DNA from: Hyaloperonospora brassicae | Lineage: Eukaryota > Oomycota > Peronosporomycetes > Peronosporales > Peronosporaceae | Assembly (NCBI GenBank): GCA_947650285.1 | Contig: CANTFL010001462.1 | Coordinates: 248,001-312,000 of the forward strand | Direction of reading: 5' to 3' | DNA: 64,000 nucleotides | In this document: positions 22,501 to 32,038 of the stretch, piece by piece | How the letters are laid out: the number at the start of each line of letters is the position of its first letter | How positions within the stretch are numbered: position 1 is the first letter of the stretch | Notes under the pieces: model-generated | Seen by the model: the letters and a program-made list of their open reading frames with translations, nothing else | The model's database searches: none | Told to the model about the DNA's origin: nothing | Position numbers and translations under genes: made by a program

Positions 22501-23772
22501 AATTTATTTTCTGTCTTCGTTAGCTTTGCCCGCTTTTGATCAAGTTAGATTTCTGAGCCCAATTAATTTAAAAATATCGATTTGGTCGCGAACGAAGTGT
22601 TTCATTGATATATGACGCTTCTATTAAATTTTAATGGTTGACAGTCCTAATCATTTGCATCGGCGAATCAAGTTTAGTTAGAATAACCTCAATTGATAAC
22701 CGTCCAATTCAGGGCCCACCACAAGCTTAAAGAATTACTACCAACCTCAATACTCACCTTCATGCCGCATTAACGCTAGCGCTACTCAAAATTTCTAAAA
22801 TGTCGGTTTAATTAATTTTTATATATAGATTTCAACGTCTTATTTTCATTTTGTTTCGCCAAAGCAAGCCACGAGCAAACTTTTTCATTCTCCAACGTCG
22901 GTAAAAAATATTTTTGTTCATCATTTCTATTTTTTGAACAAAATACTCGTAGTTGCTACACGTAATAATGATAAATTCAAGTATACATCTCTAACCGTTA
23001 CACATACTAGATCTAACTATCATGCAAATTGACCATCATGCTGACTACATATGTATCGCCCAACATTAAATCAAGAATTATTTCTGGCCACGTTATAGTA
23101 ACATATGGAATGAAAACATTCTTTTTTTAAGCAACATCCTGAAATATGAAATCTTACATTCAATGAAAATCTCTGTCTTTAAATTGTACATTACTGCTTC
23201 TCTCGTTTGATTTGGATGTCCTATTTCGATACACAACCAAGTGATGTATGTTATCACGATACTACGGTAGTAAATTTCGCAGCTGTACATTAATCGACAA
23301 ATCTTACACTTGAAATAATGATTCAGGGTCGAAATATCTAATACTTGTAATCAAAGCAGGTTTAGACTATACTGCACAACATTAAGTATGCTCTTTATGT
23401 GCGAGATCATATTTTGCGATCACCATGCTCCGCTCTTCGAAGTCTAGCGATTGCCATTAATTATTGGAACTTGATCATACGTTTGTTTTAAAAACACATT
23501 TGCAAACGCGCTGAATGGTCAATAAAGCATAAATACTGTCCAGAACGTAACTGATCTCGCATATAGTGGTCTTCCCCATAAATTATTGGTGTTGTATTTT
23601 TAACGCCTTCTACTAATCAATTGAGACAGTTTTGACCCCCATAAATATCCTATTGACCGCAGGGAACACATGATCCAGCTGCATTCCGATTGTTAGAAAA
23701 ATCTTTGTTCTATCTTTAGGCAAATTACACGGCACAACAGTATGGACCCCATCCTTATTTTTTTATCAGATC
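19545..23772. other. Decayed, partly AT-rich DNA without a recognised gene
   Basis: The first five bases are the right GAAGC target duplication. Between 20250 and 20760 minus-strand frames are Q/E-rich and look like a coiled-coil remnant (RMQHQEEDQRSDHFQEEL, then an ISSELLKAT-like end). Near 21230 TGTAACGTGCGTTACATGAA resembles a family B LTR end without the rest. From about 22330 to 23770 the DNA is strongly AT-rich and shows nothing I can assign. Confidence 0.45.
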
Positions 23773-24110
23773 TTGAGGAAAACGATTGACTTCGACATCT
23801 TTCAGCCTCAAGACATACATCGCTCAATCCGAGTCTTCACATCGGGTGTACTTTCTTTCATCGATAAGCTGCTGCTGTTATTGAACGATTCCTTAGCAAA
23901 CATCACTGTCATCAAATTACGGGTCACGTACTCTTCCTCTGCGATGGGTACGCGGACCTGTTTGATTTTGCCATCACGCAGATCTCGAAAGAAACGTTTA
24001 GGCTTGGTGGTTGGAAACTGGTTAATCGCTGAAGTTGACTTCAGAATTACTACCTGATCAAGTGTGTAAATGTCCTCGCTAAATATATAATTAATCAATC
24101 GATCATCGTC
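23773..24110 (-). pseudogene. Old family B pol scrap
   Basis: The minus-strand frame reads IYTLDQVVILKSTSAINQFP, then KPKRFFRDLRDGKIKQVRVP and EEEYVTRNLMTVMFAKES. This matches the spacer between protease and RT in family B (AYTLDLIVPP, EPKRFLCDLRSVKVKQI). Divergence is much greater than between the two complete copies, so this is an older insertion or a sister lineage. Confidence 0.75.
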
Positions 24111-24390
24111 GCGCTTATCTCCCGGGAACTTATATACTTAGGTTGCTGGAGACCGTTTCATAAACCTTATTTGCCGACTTAATATTCACACTTTTCCTAC
24201 ATTTATGTCAACAACATGAGGCGGTACACCATGTCACACGTGGCTACATACGTTGATCGTTAAATATGTAGATCGACGCTGGAACTTGCTAAAAGAAGCA
24301 GGCTATCCATCTCGCACAACTATTATCAAGAGCGCACAACTATTATCGAAATTGACCAAATGTTATAATAAATTTGCGCCCATTGCTTAG

Positions 24391-24827
24391 TGAAAGAAGC
24401 ACTTGAACTACGCACTGACAGCAGTGCGTAGTATGTTCTCACTGAATGCAGTGAGAACTAGAGCCGTGCTAGCGTACGTACACCGTACGCGCTCAAAGGA
24501 AGACTAGGTACCAAACAACTTAGTTTGGTAGAGGGCAAAAGTAAACCTGTATTAATCTAGTAAGTCTAATAGGTCTTTTACTTCTTGTCTTGTCGTAACT
24601 GTATTAATATCAAACTATGTCTGATGACGACTACTCACCACCCATTGCGCGCGTCTAGCAGCGATTGGTGAGTTGATTTTATCATAATATTAACCAATGA
24701 GTAGACCTTTGGGTCATCTCAACAAAATCACTATGCTTAGTTGAATCGTGTAAAGATATTCAGCAGAATATTCTTTCTTACCATTTCGCACAATGGTAAC
24801 TTTCATGTAACGGGCTATCCCGTTACA
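24391..24827 (-). repeat. Probable solo LTR related to family B
   Basis: The high end reads ATGTAACGGGCTATCCCGTTACA, matching the start of family B LTRs in reverse. The centre (CACCACCCATTGCGCGCGTCT) matches the conserved LTR core. The low end, TGAAAGAAGC, is less certain. Flanks CTTAG and CTTCG match at 4 of 5 bases and may be a decayed target duplication. No internal element sequence is attached. It ends 291 bp before the start codon of the first glycosyltransferase gene. Confidence 0.65.
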
Positions 24828-25118
24828 CTTCGGCCCTCGATTCGGTTCAAGCAGAGCCATCTCACGACTTTTGCACTATTGTGACGATGTTCGACGTGCG
24901 AAACGTCAAGCTACATGCCATTCTGTGAATTCCGATCTGCCAGTCTTCACATTCTCATCGAAAAGGTCTTCGAAATTGCTAAGGAAAAAGAAAGTGCGAC
25001 AGTGTCTAATATTTGGGGTCGCTTGTCCGAAAAGTTGCTCTCCTCATACTGTCGAAATGTTCTCAACAAGACGGCAGAACGTCAGACCGACGCGTAAGCG
25101 ACAATCGACCGCTCGCCA

Positions 25119-26705
25119 ATGCACCGTCGGGCGCCCTCGGTGGGACCTCCGTCGCTCCCGCCTCTCCCTGGCAGCATCGGGAACCACTCTCTCTTGAGCA
25201 CAATACACGCCCTGCGTCGTTCTCTCTCGCGCCGATCGCTGCTCTGGCTCGCGCTCTGCGGCCTCGCGTTGCTCGTCATGACGGCTTTGTTTACGTTCAC
25301 ATGGCGTGTCTCGTCTGTCGCTCCTGCCCATGCGCGTGTTGTCGAGGCCCGATGGAGTGTCAGTCACTCGACCGACGCCAATCAGGGGAACACAGAGGTT
25401 CAGAACGGCAGTTACCAGCTGCTGGTGCGGAAATATGGCGACTCGTTCTCGGCCGACGACGTGGCGCGCATGGAGAAGGACCTCATCTACACGCTCCACG
25501 AAACGGCGCAGAACACGAGTGAACAGCGTGGGATTGTGCTGCCATTGTTCGACGACATTGCAATGCTCGGCTTGTCGTTGATCATGGGGCTGCGAGCGAT
25601 GGACGTGACGCTGCCAATTGAGATCCCGCATTGTGGAGATTTGAAAAACTCGACGATCGACGCAGTGCTAGAAAATTATGTGCTGGGTGATCTCTACTTC
25701 TACGACGTGTGTGAACTCGCGTCACGCAGTGTGAGTTTATTGGACGCGACGGTGAACGTATTTTGCCAGAGTTTGTCGAACTGCCATGAGTCATTCCGGA
25801 ACTTTGACATTAAGCTGCTGGCTGTGACTTTTTCGCGGTTTGAAGAAGTCATGCTGCTGGATGCCGACACGTTGTTCTTCGAGAGCCCCATGTCGCTTTG
25901 GGAGACGGACAAGTACCAGAGCACGGGCACGCTCTTCTTTCACGATCGACTCGTTGAAGACAAAATGTTTATGGGTAAACCCAATCGCGGCAATAATACT
26001 GTGCGAGTATTCCATGACTTCATGTCCCGGTTCAATGTGTCATCCTTTGCGCTGTTGGGTAATATTGAACGGCCAAAGGCAACAAGCGAGAACAAAGTGC
26101 CAGTAAAGCTCAACTTCTTACCGAGTGAGCAACTGTTGACGAGTCATTCGTGGAACTACCGTGCAGGCCATGAGATGGACTCGTCGTTGGTATTATGGAA
26201 CAAGAAGCGACAGCCGCGAGCTACGGCGATCTTGGCTTCGTTTGCGTCGCTCAATCGCATCGGCCGACCTCCTTCTTACGGAGACAAGGAGCTGTTTTTT
26301 GTGGCCGCAGAGCTCGCTGAGACGCAGTACGCATTTTCTGATTTTGGCGTGGGGGGTGCGGGTTGGGACTTTCGCGACAATGGTCCCGGCAAGTCGGTGA
26401 TCTGTGGCCAGGCCGCGCATTATTACCCAGTAAAGCCGAATGAGACTGGAGTCGTTGCCGATGCGAGCGTGCTGTATCTCAATAGTGATGATATCTTGAC
26501 ATACGACCCCAAAACGAAGCCCGTGTACTATTCTCAGGCGCGATTATACGAGGTGTACCCGGGTGATGTCAAACAGCGCGGCCTGCCGACAATATGTCCA
26601 TTCGATGTGACGGGCGTGCGCTTTTCTCCTGACCAGGAGGACCTCATGCTACTACGTAAGCGCCTCCACGAGATTGCAGAGGCCTGGATGGATCGGCCAC
26701 TGTGA
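25119..26705 (+). CDS. Golgi glycosyltransferase, GT71/Mannosyl_trans3-like
   Basis: An intronless 528-residue protein. The start at 25119 is preferred because it precedes a single membrane anchor (about residues 40-62, LLWLALCGLALLVMTALFTF) with an arginine-rich cytosolic side: a type II Golgi protein. The lumenal domain (about 118-528) matches the alpha-mannosyltransferase family of yeast Mnn1/Mnn2. It has QRGIVLPLF, LPIEIPHCGD, FSRFEEVMLLDADTLFF with the metal-binding DAD at 248-250, STGTLFFHDR, HEMDSSLVLWNKKRQPRA, PSYGDKELFF and CGQAAHYYP. Several N-glycosylation sequons are present. The likely reaction is transfer of a sugar (mannose in known relatives) from a nucleotide sugar onto glycoprotein or wall glycans; the exact substrate is unknown. 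It is one domain of the three-domain protein encoded 1.1 kb downstream on the same strand, so the pair probably arose by tandem duplication. Confidence 0.88.
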   Translation: MHRRAPSVGPPSLPPLPGSIGNHSLLSTIHALRRSLSRRSLLWLALCGLALLVMTALFTFTWRVSSVAPAHARVVEARWSVSHSTDANQGNTEVQNGSYQLLVRKYGDSFSADDVARMEKDLIYTLHETAQNTSEQRGIVLPLFDDIAMLGLSLIMGLRAMDVTLPIEIPHCGDLKNSTIDAVLENYVLGDLYFYDVCELASRSVSLLDATVNVFCQSLSNCHESFRNFDIKLLAVTFSRFEEVMLLDADTLFFESPMSLWETDKYQSTGTLFFHDRLVEDKMFMGKPNRGNNTVRVFHDFMSRFNVSSFALLGNIERPKATSENKVPVKLNFLPSEQLLTSHSWNYRAGHEMDSSLVLWNKKRQPRATAILASFASLNRIGRPPSYGDKELFFVAAELAETQYAFSDFGVGGAGWDFRDNGPGKSVICGQAAHYYPVKPNETGVVADASVLYLNSDDILTYDPKTKPVYYSQARLYEVYPGDVKQRGLPTICPFDVTGVRFSPDQEDLMLLRKRLHEIAEAWMDRPL

Positions 26706-27784
26706 AACCCAACACAATGACATGCTAGTAAGTGAATTCGCTAACGACGTTTATGCGTCAACTCGACGGCGTCGTCATTTATACAGAAAGAGAGCAACGA
26801 AAACGTGGACGTACGCAAAGCCCCGCTACGCACGTGCTCGTCGTGTATGAGCTTGAGAGGTGTCTTGCCGGCGAATGGTGCAAATATACCTCTGAGAGCT
26901 TTTTGCTCCTGTATATAATGCTGACGTCTGGTCCTGCAGACCTGATTGAGTGTCGCAGCCGACAATGTGTTCCGTTCCCTGAATTCCATCCATCCATCCC
27001 ATCTGAATTCGATACACGCGTTATGGTGGCAAATCCGCTCGAAGGTCGAGTACCGTTCGACAATAGCTTTCTCTCGCTGTAGCTATTTTTTGATCGAAGC
27101 GTGTGCCACTGACATGTACCACAGTGTATATCCCTACCATCCTTCTCGTTCATCGATCGTCCAGCCGCTCTGCCGTGGGGTCCCACTCCTGGGGTGATAG
27201 TTCTATGACAAGAGACAATGGGCTTCCGCTGGAAGATCGCCAAGACGTCCTCTCTACTCGCTCAGTGTAGTATCGCGGACCTTCGTCAAGCGCAACGGGA
27301 AAAGAAACTCGTCGTTGAGGCCCGCCAACTGTCCCCAGTTTTCCGCGGGAGCTTCGCATGACCACATCAGATCGACACGTGCTCCGGCATCTGATGCGAT
27401 AACCCCACAATCCCATCAAAGTGGACCTGGGCAAGGGACTCGACGGAATACTCCAGTCACCCTTTCGCTCTCCAGAGCATCGCACCCAGCAATGAGTCGC
27501 GTACGATTATTGGATCATTTGACGCCGGCGCGGCGGACCTGCTCTAAACGCGCCGGACGTCGTGTGCACCATAGCAGCGTTCAATCAAAGACTTTCTGTT
27601 GCTCTCTCTCTTCTCTCGCGCGCGCTCTCTCTTCGACCGTCCTCCACTCCGCACTGGCTGACACCTATCAAGTAGCTTACCACAACCCTAGTAAGGCGTC
27701 CAGCCATCCGCACTCTCGAAAAAGAAACCACTTGCACACACGCACACATCCACTTTGACCATCACTCTGCATCTCCTCAGACGC
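26706..27784. promoter_or_regulatory. Intergenic region between the two glycosyltransferase genes
   Basis: This holds the 3' end of the first gene and presumably the promoter of the second. A pyrimidine-rich run at about 27594-27652 (CTCTCTCTTCTCTCGC and similar) lies some 130-190 bp before the ATG. I see no convincing ORF or RNA gene. Confidence 0.4.
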
Positions 27785-30700
27785 ATGGCCGGCTCCGTGC
27801 GGCTACAGCGATGGGTCTTCGCGCTGCTCGTGGTGGGCGCCCTCGTCGTGCTGGCCGACGTGCTGCTGACGTGGCGGCTGCTGCCCTTCTCTCCGCCCAC
27901 GTCCGCCACGACGTTCGCCTCGCGCGACTCTGTGAACGTGAATGGGCTCCTCCGGTCCACAGCGACGAGTGGCGCTGGCCGTAGCGCGGAGCAGACGACG
28001 ACAGGGCCGAAGCGACTGACTGAGTTGGAGCGAAATCTCGAGACGAAGTGGCTTTACTCGCTACTTACGCTGAGCCGGCAGACGAGTGTGCAGCGCGGCA
28101 TTGTGATTCCGCTGTATGGGAAAATCATGACGCTCGGTGTGTCACTGATTCTGCAGCTGCGGTCTCTTGGCGTGGAGTTGCCCATTGAGGTTCCGCATTG
28201 TGGCGACTTTGACCAACAGTATGGAGAGATACTCATGACAAAACGCGAGTATTTGGGGGAGCTATACGTGTACAACGTGTGCGAGCGTGCGGCAGCTGCA
28301 AAGAGCGTCCTGGACCCCAGCAAGCCTCTGTTTTGCGCTGATTTGAAGGGTTGCTACGCCCATTTTCGGGGCTTTTATGTCAAAGTGCTGGGCGTGCTTT
28401 TCTCCCGCTTTGAAGAAGTCATGCTCCTCGATGCCGACGCGTTGCTGTTCCAGTCGCTGATGCCGCTGTGGGATACGAAAAAGTTCCAAACGACAGGCAC
28501 TCTCTTTTTCAATGATCGAATTGCGGAGCCTCATTTTAATATAGGACTCGCATACAGACCAGCAAATCGGCCGAACATCATGGCGATCGAGGACTACCTG
28601 TCCAAAATGAATGTCGAACTGTTCCGCCACATCCCAACGCTTGCACGTCCTAAGGCACCAGCCGACTTGATTGCCGCTGACAAGTCGAACGTAACGCTGC
28701 ACTTTCAGCCAAGTGAGAACCTCCTTAGAAGTCACTTTTGGCACGGACGCAGTGCGCATAGTGTGGACTCGTCGGTACTGTTGTGGAACAAAAAGCGACA
28801 GCCACGTGCCACAGCTTTTCTGGCTTCGTTCGTTTCGCTGAATGACGTGCCACACCCACCGTCCTACGGTGACAAGGAGTTCTTCTTTGTAGCCTGTGAG
28901 CTCGCGGAAAGTCAGTATGCGTACTCGGACTTTGCCACAGGCGCTGCTGGCTCAGACTTTCGCGATCGCGGTCCAAACAAGTCGGTCGTTTGCGGTTATG
29001 CGTCGCACACCTTTCCGGAGATATCTGAGAATGCTTCTGTCCAGACGTCAAGTCTGCTTTACATGAATACGGACGGTATGATGCGATACAAGCCCAAGAT
29101 ATCACCGATGTACTATACCGCGCCGCGTGCACACGATTTCTATCCCGGTTCATTTGAAGACCGGAAGTTGCTAAGGAGCTGTCCCTTTGACATCACGGGC
29201 GTGAAGTTCTCAGATGCTGAGGTACAGCAGGTCTATCAGAGGCAACGCTTCTTTAGAATTGCCAAAGAATGGGAAGACAACGCGAACAAATCTGACATTG
29301 TCGAGCGCGTGGCGGCTGATGCGCTCACGAACGAGGAACTTGACGCAGTCATGAATCTGGAATCAAAAGGTCGACTTATTGAAGACGTTGTTGACTTCTT
29401 GGAAAGCGATCTTGACAAAGGAGGGCAAGACGAGAAAGCGAGAAAGTTGAAAAGTAAGGTGGATGAAGTTCGTGAACAGGAGACACAGCTTATTTATACG
29501 CTGGACCAGATCGCACAACAAACAAGCGTAACGCGCGGGATCGTGATTCCGGTGTACGATGGAAACATCGAGTCGGCTGTGTCTCTTGTCTTGGAGCTGC
29601 GTGGCATCGGCCTTATAGACCCAATAGAGATGCCGTATTGTGGCGACTTGAACGCAGATACTCAGCAGCTGTACCTAGCCAAGAATCAGCTAGGCACAGT
29701 GTGGTTCTATGATGTATGTAAAAAGGCGGCAGAAACGACGAGCATCGTCGACCCGTCTCGCAGGGTATTTTGCGAAAAGGTCGAAGACTGCTACGCTAAG
29801 TTTCGACAGTTGCTTATCAAACCTCTGGCGGTTACGTTCTCAAAGTTTGAAGAAATCATGATGGTGGACGCTGACACGACGTTCTTTGTGAGTCCCGCCA
29901 AGCTCTGGGATTCGGACAAGTACAACAAGACGGGCATTTTCCTCATGCACGACAGAATGAGTGACGAAAAGTCGTTTATGGCGGAGCGAGTACCTGGAAA
30001 GCCCAATGTCTCAGTAGAGCAAGATTACTTTTCGAGGTTCGACATAAAGCTGTTCGGCTCACTTTCCACGATCGAGCGGCCAAAAGCTACGTCGAAAAAC
30101 CCGTCTTCACTGGCGCTAAAGTTTGAGCCAAGCGAGTTTCTTCTGAGCAGCCACTCGTTCAATCTCCGCGCAGGTCACCAAGTTGACTCGTCTCTGGTGT
30201 TGTGGAACAAGAAGAGACAAGCTCGAGCAACTGCGATTTTGGCATCGTTCATCGCGCTGAACGATATTGCTGCTCCCCCTTCGTCTGGCGACAAGGAGTA
30301 CTTTTTCTATGCAAGTGAGTTGGCTGAAACGCAGTATGCGTTCTCGGATCATGCCGTCAGTGCGGTTGGCACAGAGCGTACCGACGGTGGTGCAAAGAAC
30401 TCAACCTTGTGTGGTGACATGGCGCAAGTGTTCCCGATTCACCAAGATGGCGTGCCTGACAAAAAGGTCCCGTTGTTTTATCTTCACAGCGACCACATCT
30501 TACTCCATACACCGGAACTGGAGCCTGTTTATTATATCAAGGCGCAGCCGTGGGACTTGTATCCGGGTCCGTTTGGTAAACGCGAACAAGTTTGCTCCTC
30601 CGACATTACCATCGGAAAGCTGTCCGGGGAGGAGAAGAGGCAGCTGGCCAAGCGACAGCGTTTCTACGAAGAGGTGGACGCATGGAACCGTGTTGCGCAC

Positions 30701-32038
30701 CAAAAGCCCGACAATCTGGACGAGCCGAATGCTGCTATTGTCAAACTGTTGCGGACGTCGATTGTGGGCGAGGAAAGGCAGGATCCAGTTGACGCCGCAC
30801 ATTCTTCTCCGTACACTGACCAAACCGCGTCCACGACGCAGATGATGGAGAAGCAGCTTGTTTACACCCTGAGTCAGATCACACAGCGTACGACAACGAA
30901 GCGTGGCATCGTGATGCCGCTCTATGAGCCCATCTCGCGGATGGGCTTTTCGCTGATCCTGGAGCTGCGAAGTATGGGCATCAGCTTGCCTGTTGAAGTA
31001 CCGTATTGCAATGATCTGGAGTCTAAGACCGTGGAGCTGATTGGATCAAAAAAGGAATTGGGAGAAATTCGCGCTTACGATGTATGCAGTCTGGCTGCCG
31101 AAGCCAAAAGTGTCATGAACGCTACACGCCCAGTTTTTTGCGCGGATATTGACAAGTGCCGCACCAAGTTCCAATCTTTCATGATCAAGCCTCTAGCAGT
31201 TATTTACTCACAGTTCGAGCAGATCATGTTGCTCGACGCGGACACAACGTTCTTTATCGATCCTACTTTGTTGTTCGAGTCCGAGAAATTTAAGGCAACA
31301 GGCACTTTTTTCATGCACGATCGCATCGGCAGCGATTGGAAACATATGGCCAAACGGGTGGCCGGAAATCGTAATATATCGGTGGAGCAGAAGTACTTTT
31401 CGGAGTTTGACGTGACCCCGTTTCAGGCGTTGCCGACAATTCAGCGGCCAAAAGCCACAGTTGAGAACAAGACTCCCGTGAAGCTGAAGTTTGAGCCCAG
31501 CGATATTTTACTGAAAAGCCATTCATTCAATCGCCGCGCAGGCCATGAACTGGAGTCATCGATGCTGATTTTGGACAAGAAACGGCAGCCGCGTGCGACT
31601 GTAATCTTGGCGTCGTTTGTGGCACAAAACGACATCGCGTCACCTCCATCATACGGTGACAAGGAGCTGTTTTTCTACGCGAGCGAGTTAGCCGAGACGC
31701 AGTACTCAGTTTCAGACTACGCTACGGGAGCTGTGGGCACGAAGCTTTGGTACCACGGTCCTAAGAAGTCGGTGCTGTGTGGTGATATGGCACACTTGTT
31801 TCCAATCCATCAAGACGGGGTGCAAGACGACGACGTGCCTCTGTTTTACCTCAACAGCGATCGCATCCTACTTTACAAGCCAGATGTGGAGCCTGTGTAT
31901 TATATGAAGGCGCGGCCGTGGGCGTATTATCCGGGCTCTTTTCGACGGAGACCGCAAAGATGTCCTTTCAACATCACTGTCGGTAGGTTCGAAGAATCCC
32001 ACGTTAACCGCCTCGCGGAGCGACTGAAAGTTTTTTGA
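27785..32038 (+). CDS. Three-domain GT71-like glycosyltransferase fusion
   Basis: An uninterrupted, intronless protein of 1417 residues starting at ATG 27785 (MAGSVRLQRW). The frame opens 10 codons earlier at a TTG, which is not used here. One membrane anchor (about residues 8-30) is followed by three complete copies of the domain encoded singly by the upstream gene: about 84-495, 564-969 and 1018-1417. Each has the RGIV(I/M)P start, the LP(I/V)E(V/M)P(H/Y)C segment, an acidic metal-binding motif (DADA at 216, DADT at 695, DADT at 1151), a DSS/ESS-KK segment, GDKE-FF and a CG-xxx-FP end. A charged, probably helical linker of about 70 residues (495-564) separates domains 1 and 2, and one of about 50 separates 2 and 3. 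Domain 2 has Gln for the His of the CG-xxx-H motif. It is presumably a type II Golgi enzyme acting on mannose-type glycans. No stops or frameshifts suggests a functional gene. Confidence 0.88.
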   Translation: MAGSVRLQRWVFALLVVGALVVLADVLLTWRLLPFSPPTSATTFASRDSVNVNGLLRSTATSGAGRSAEQTTTGPKRLTELERNLETKWLYSLLTLSRQTSVQRGIVIPLYGKIMTLGVSLILQLRSLGVELPIEVPHCGDFDQQYGEILMTKREYLGELYVYNVCERAAAAKSVLDPSKPLFCADLKGCYAHFRGFYVKVLGVLFSRFEEVMLLDADALLFQSLMPLWDTKKFQTTGTLFFNDRIAEPHFNIGLAYRPANRPNIMAIEDYLSKMNVELFRHIPTLARPKAPADLIAADKSNVTLHFQPSENLLRSHFWHGRSAHSVDSSVLLWNKKRQPRATAFLASFVSLNDVPHPPSYGDKEFFFVACELAESQYAYSDFATGAAGSDFRDRGPNKSVVCGYASHTFPEISENASVQTSSLLYMNTDGMMRYKPKISPMYYTAPRAHDFYPGSFEDRKLLRSCPFDITGVKFSDAEVQQVYQRQRFFRIAKEWEDNANKSDIVERVAADALTNEELDAVMNLESKGRLIEDVVDFLESDLDKGGQDEKARKLKSKVDEVREQETQLIYTLDQIAQQTSVTRGIVIPVYDGNIESAVSLVLELRGIGLIDPIEMPYCGDLNADTQQLYLAKNQLGTVWFYDVCKKAAETTSIVDPSRRVFCEKVEDCYAKFRQLLIKPLAVTFSKFEEIMMVDADTTFFVSPAKLWDSDKYNKTGIFLMHDRMSDEKSFMAERVPGKPNVSVEQDYFSRFDIKLFGSLSTIERPKATSKNPSSLALKFEPSEFLLSSHSFNLRAGHQVDSSLVLWNKKRQARATAILASFIALNDIAAPPSSGDKEYFFYASELAETQYAFSDHAVSAVGTERTDGGAKNSTLCGDMAQVFPIHQDGVPDKKVPLFYLHSDHILLHTPELEPVYYIKAQPWDLYPGPFGKREQVCSSDITIGKLSGEEKRQLAKRQRFYEEVDAWNRVAHQKPDNLDEPNAAIVKLLRTSIVGEERQDPVDAAHSSPYTDQTASTTQMMEKQLVYTLSQITQRTTTKRGIVMPLYEPISRMGFSLILELRSMGISLPVEVPYCNDLESKTVELIGSKKELGEIRAYDVCSLAAEAKSVMNATRPVFCADIDKCRTKFQSFMIKPLAVIYSQFEQIMLLDADTTFFIDPTLLFESEKFKATGTFFMHDRIGSDWKHMAKRVAGNRNISVEQKYFSEFDVTPFQALPTIQRPKATVENKTPVKLKFEPSDILLKSHSFNRRAGHELESSMLILDKKRQPRATVILASFVAQNDIASPPSYGDKELFFYASELAETQYSVSDYATGAVGTKLWYHGPKKSVLCGDMAHLFPIHQDGVQDDDVPLFYLNSDRILLYKPDVEPVYYMKARPWAYYPGSFRRRPQRCPFNITVGRFEESHVNRLAERLKVF

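Noticed and set aside
25044..25631. 195-codon minus frame over the start of the first glycosyltransferase gene
   Set aside because: Antisense to a well-supported gene; composition is that of a GC-rich shadow.
27755..27784. Upstream extension of the three-domain gene to a TTG codon
   Set aside because: The frame opens at TTG; the first ATG in frame is at 27785, with G at +4 and directly before the membrane anchor, as expected in a eukaryote.
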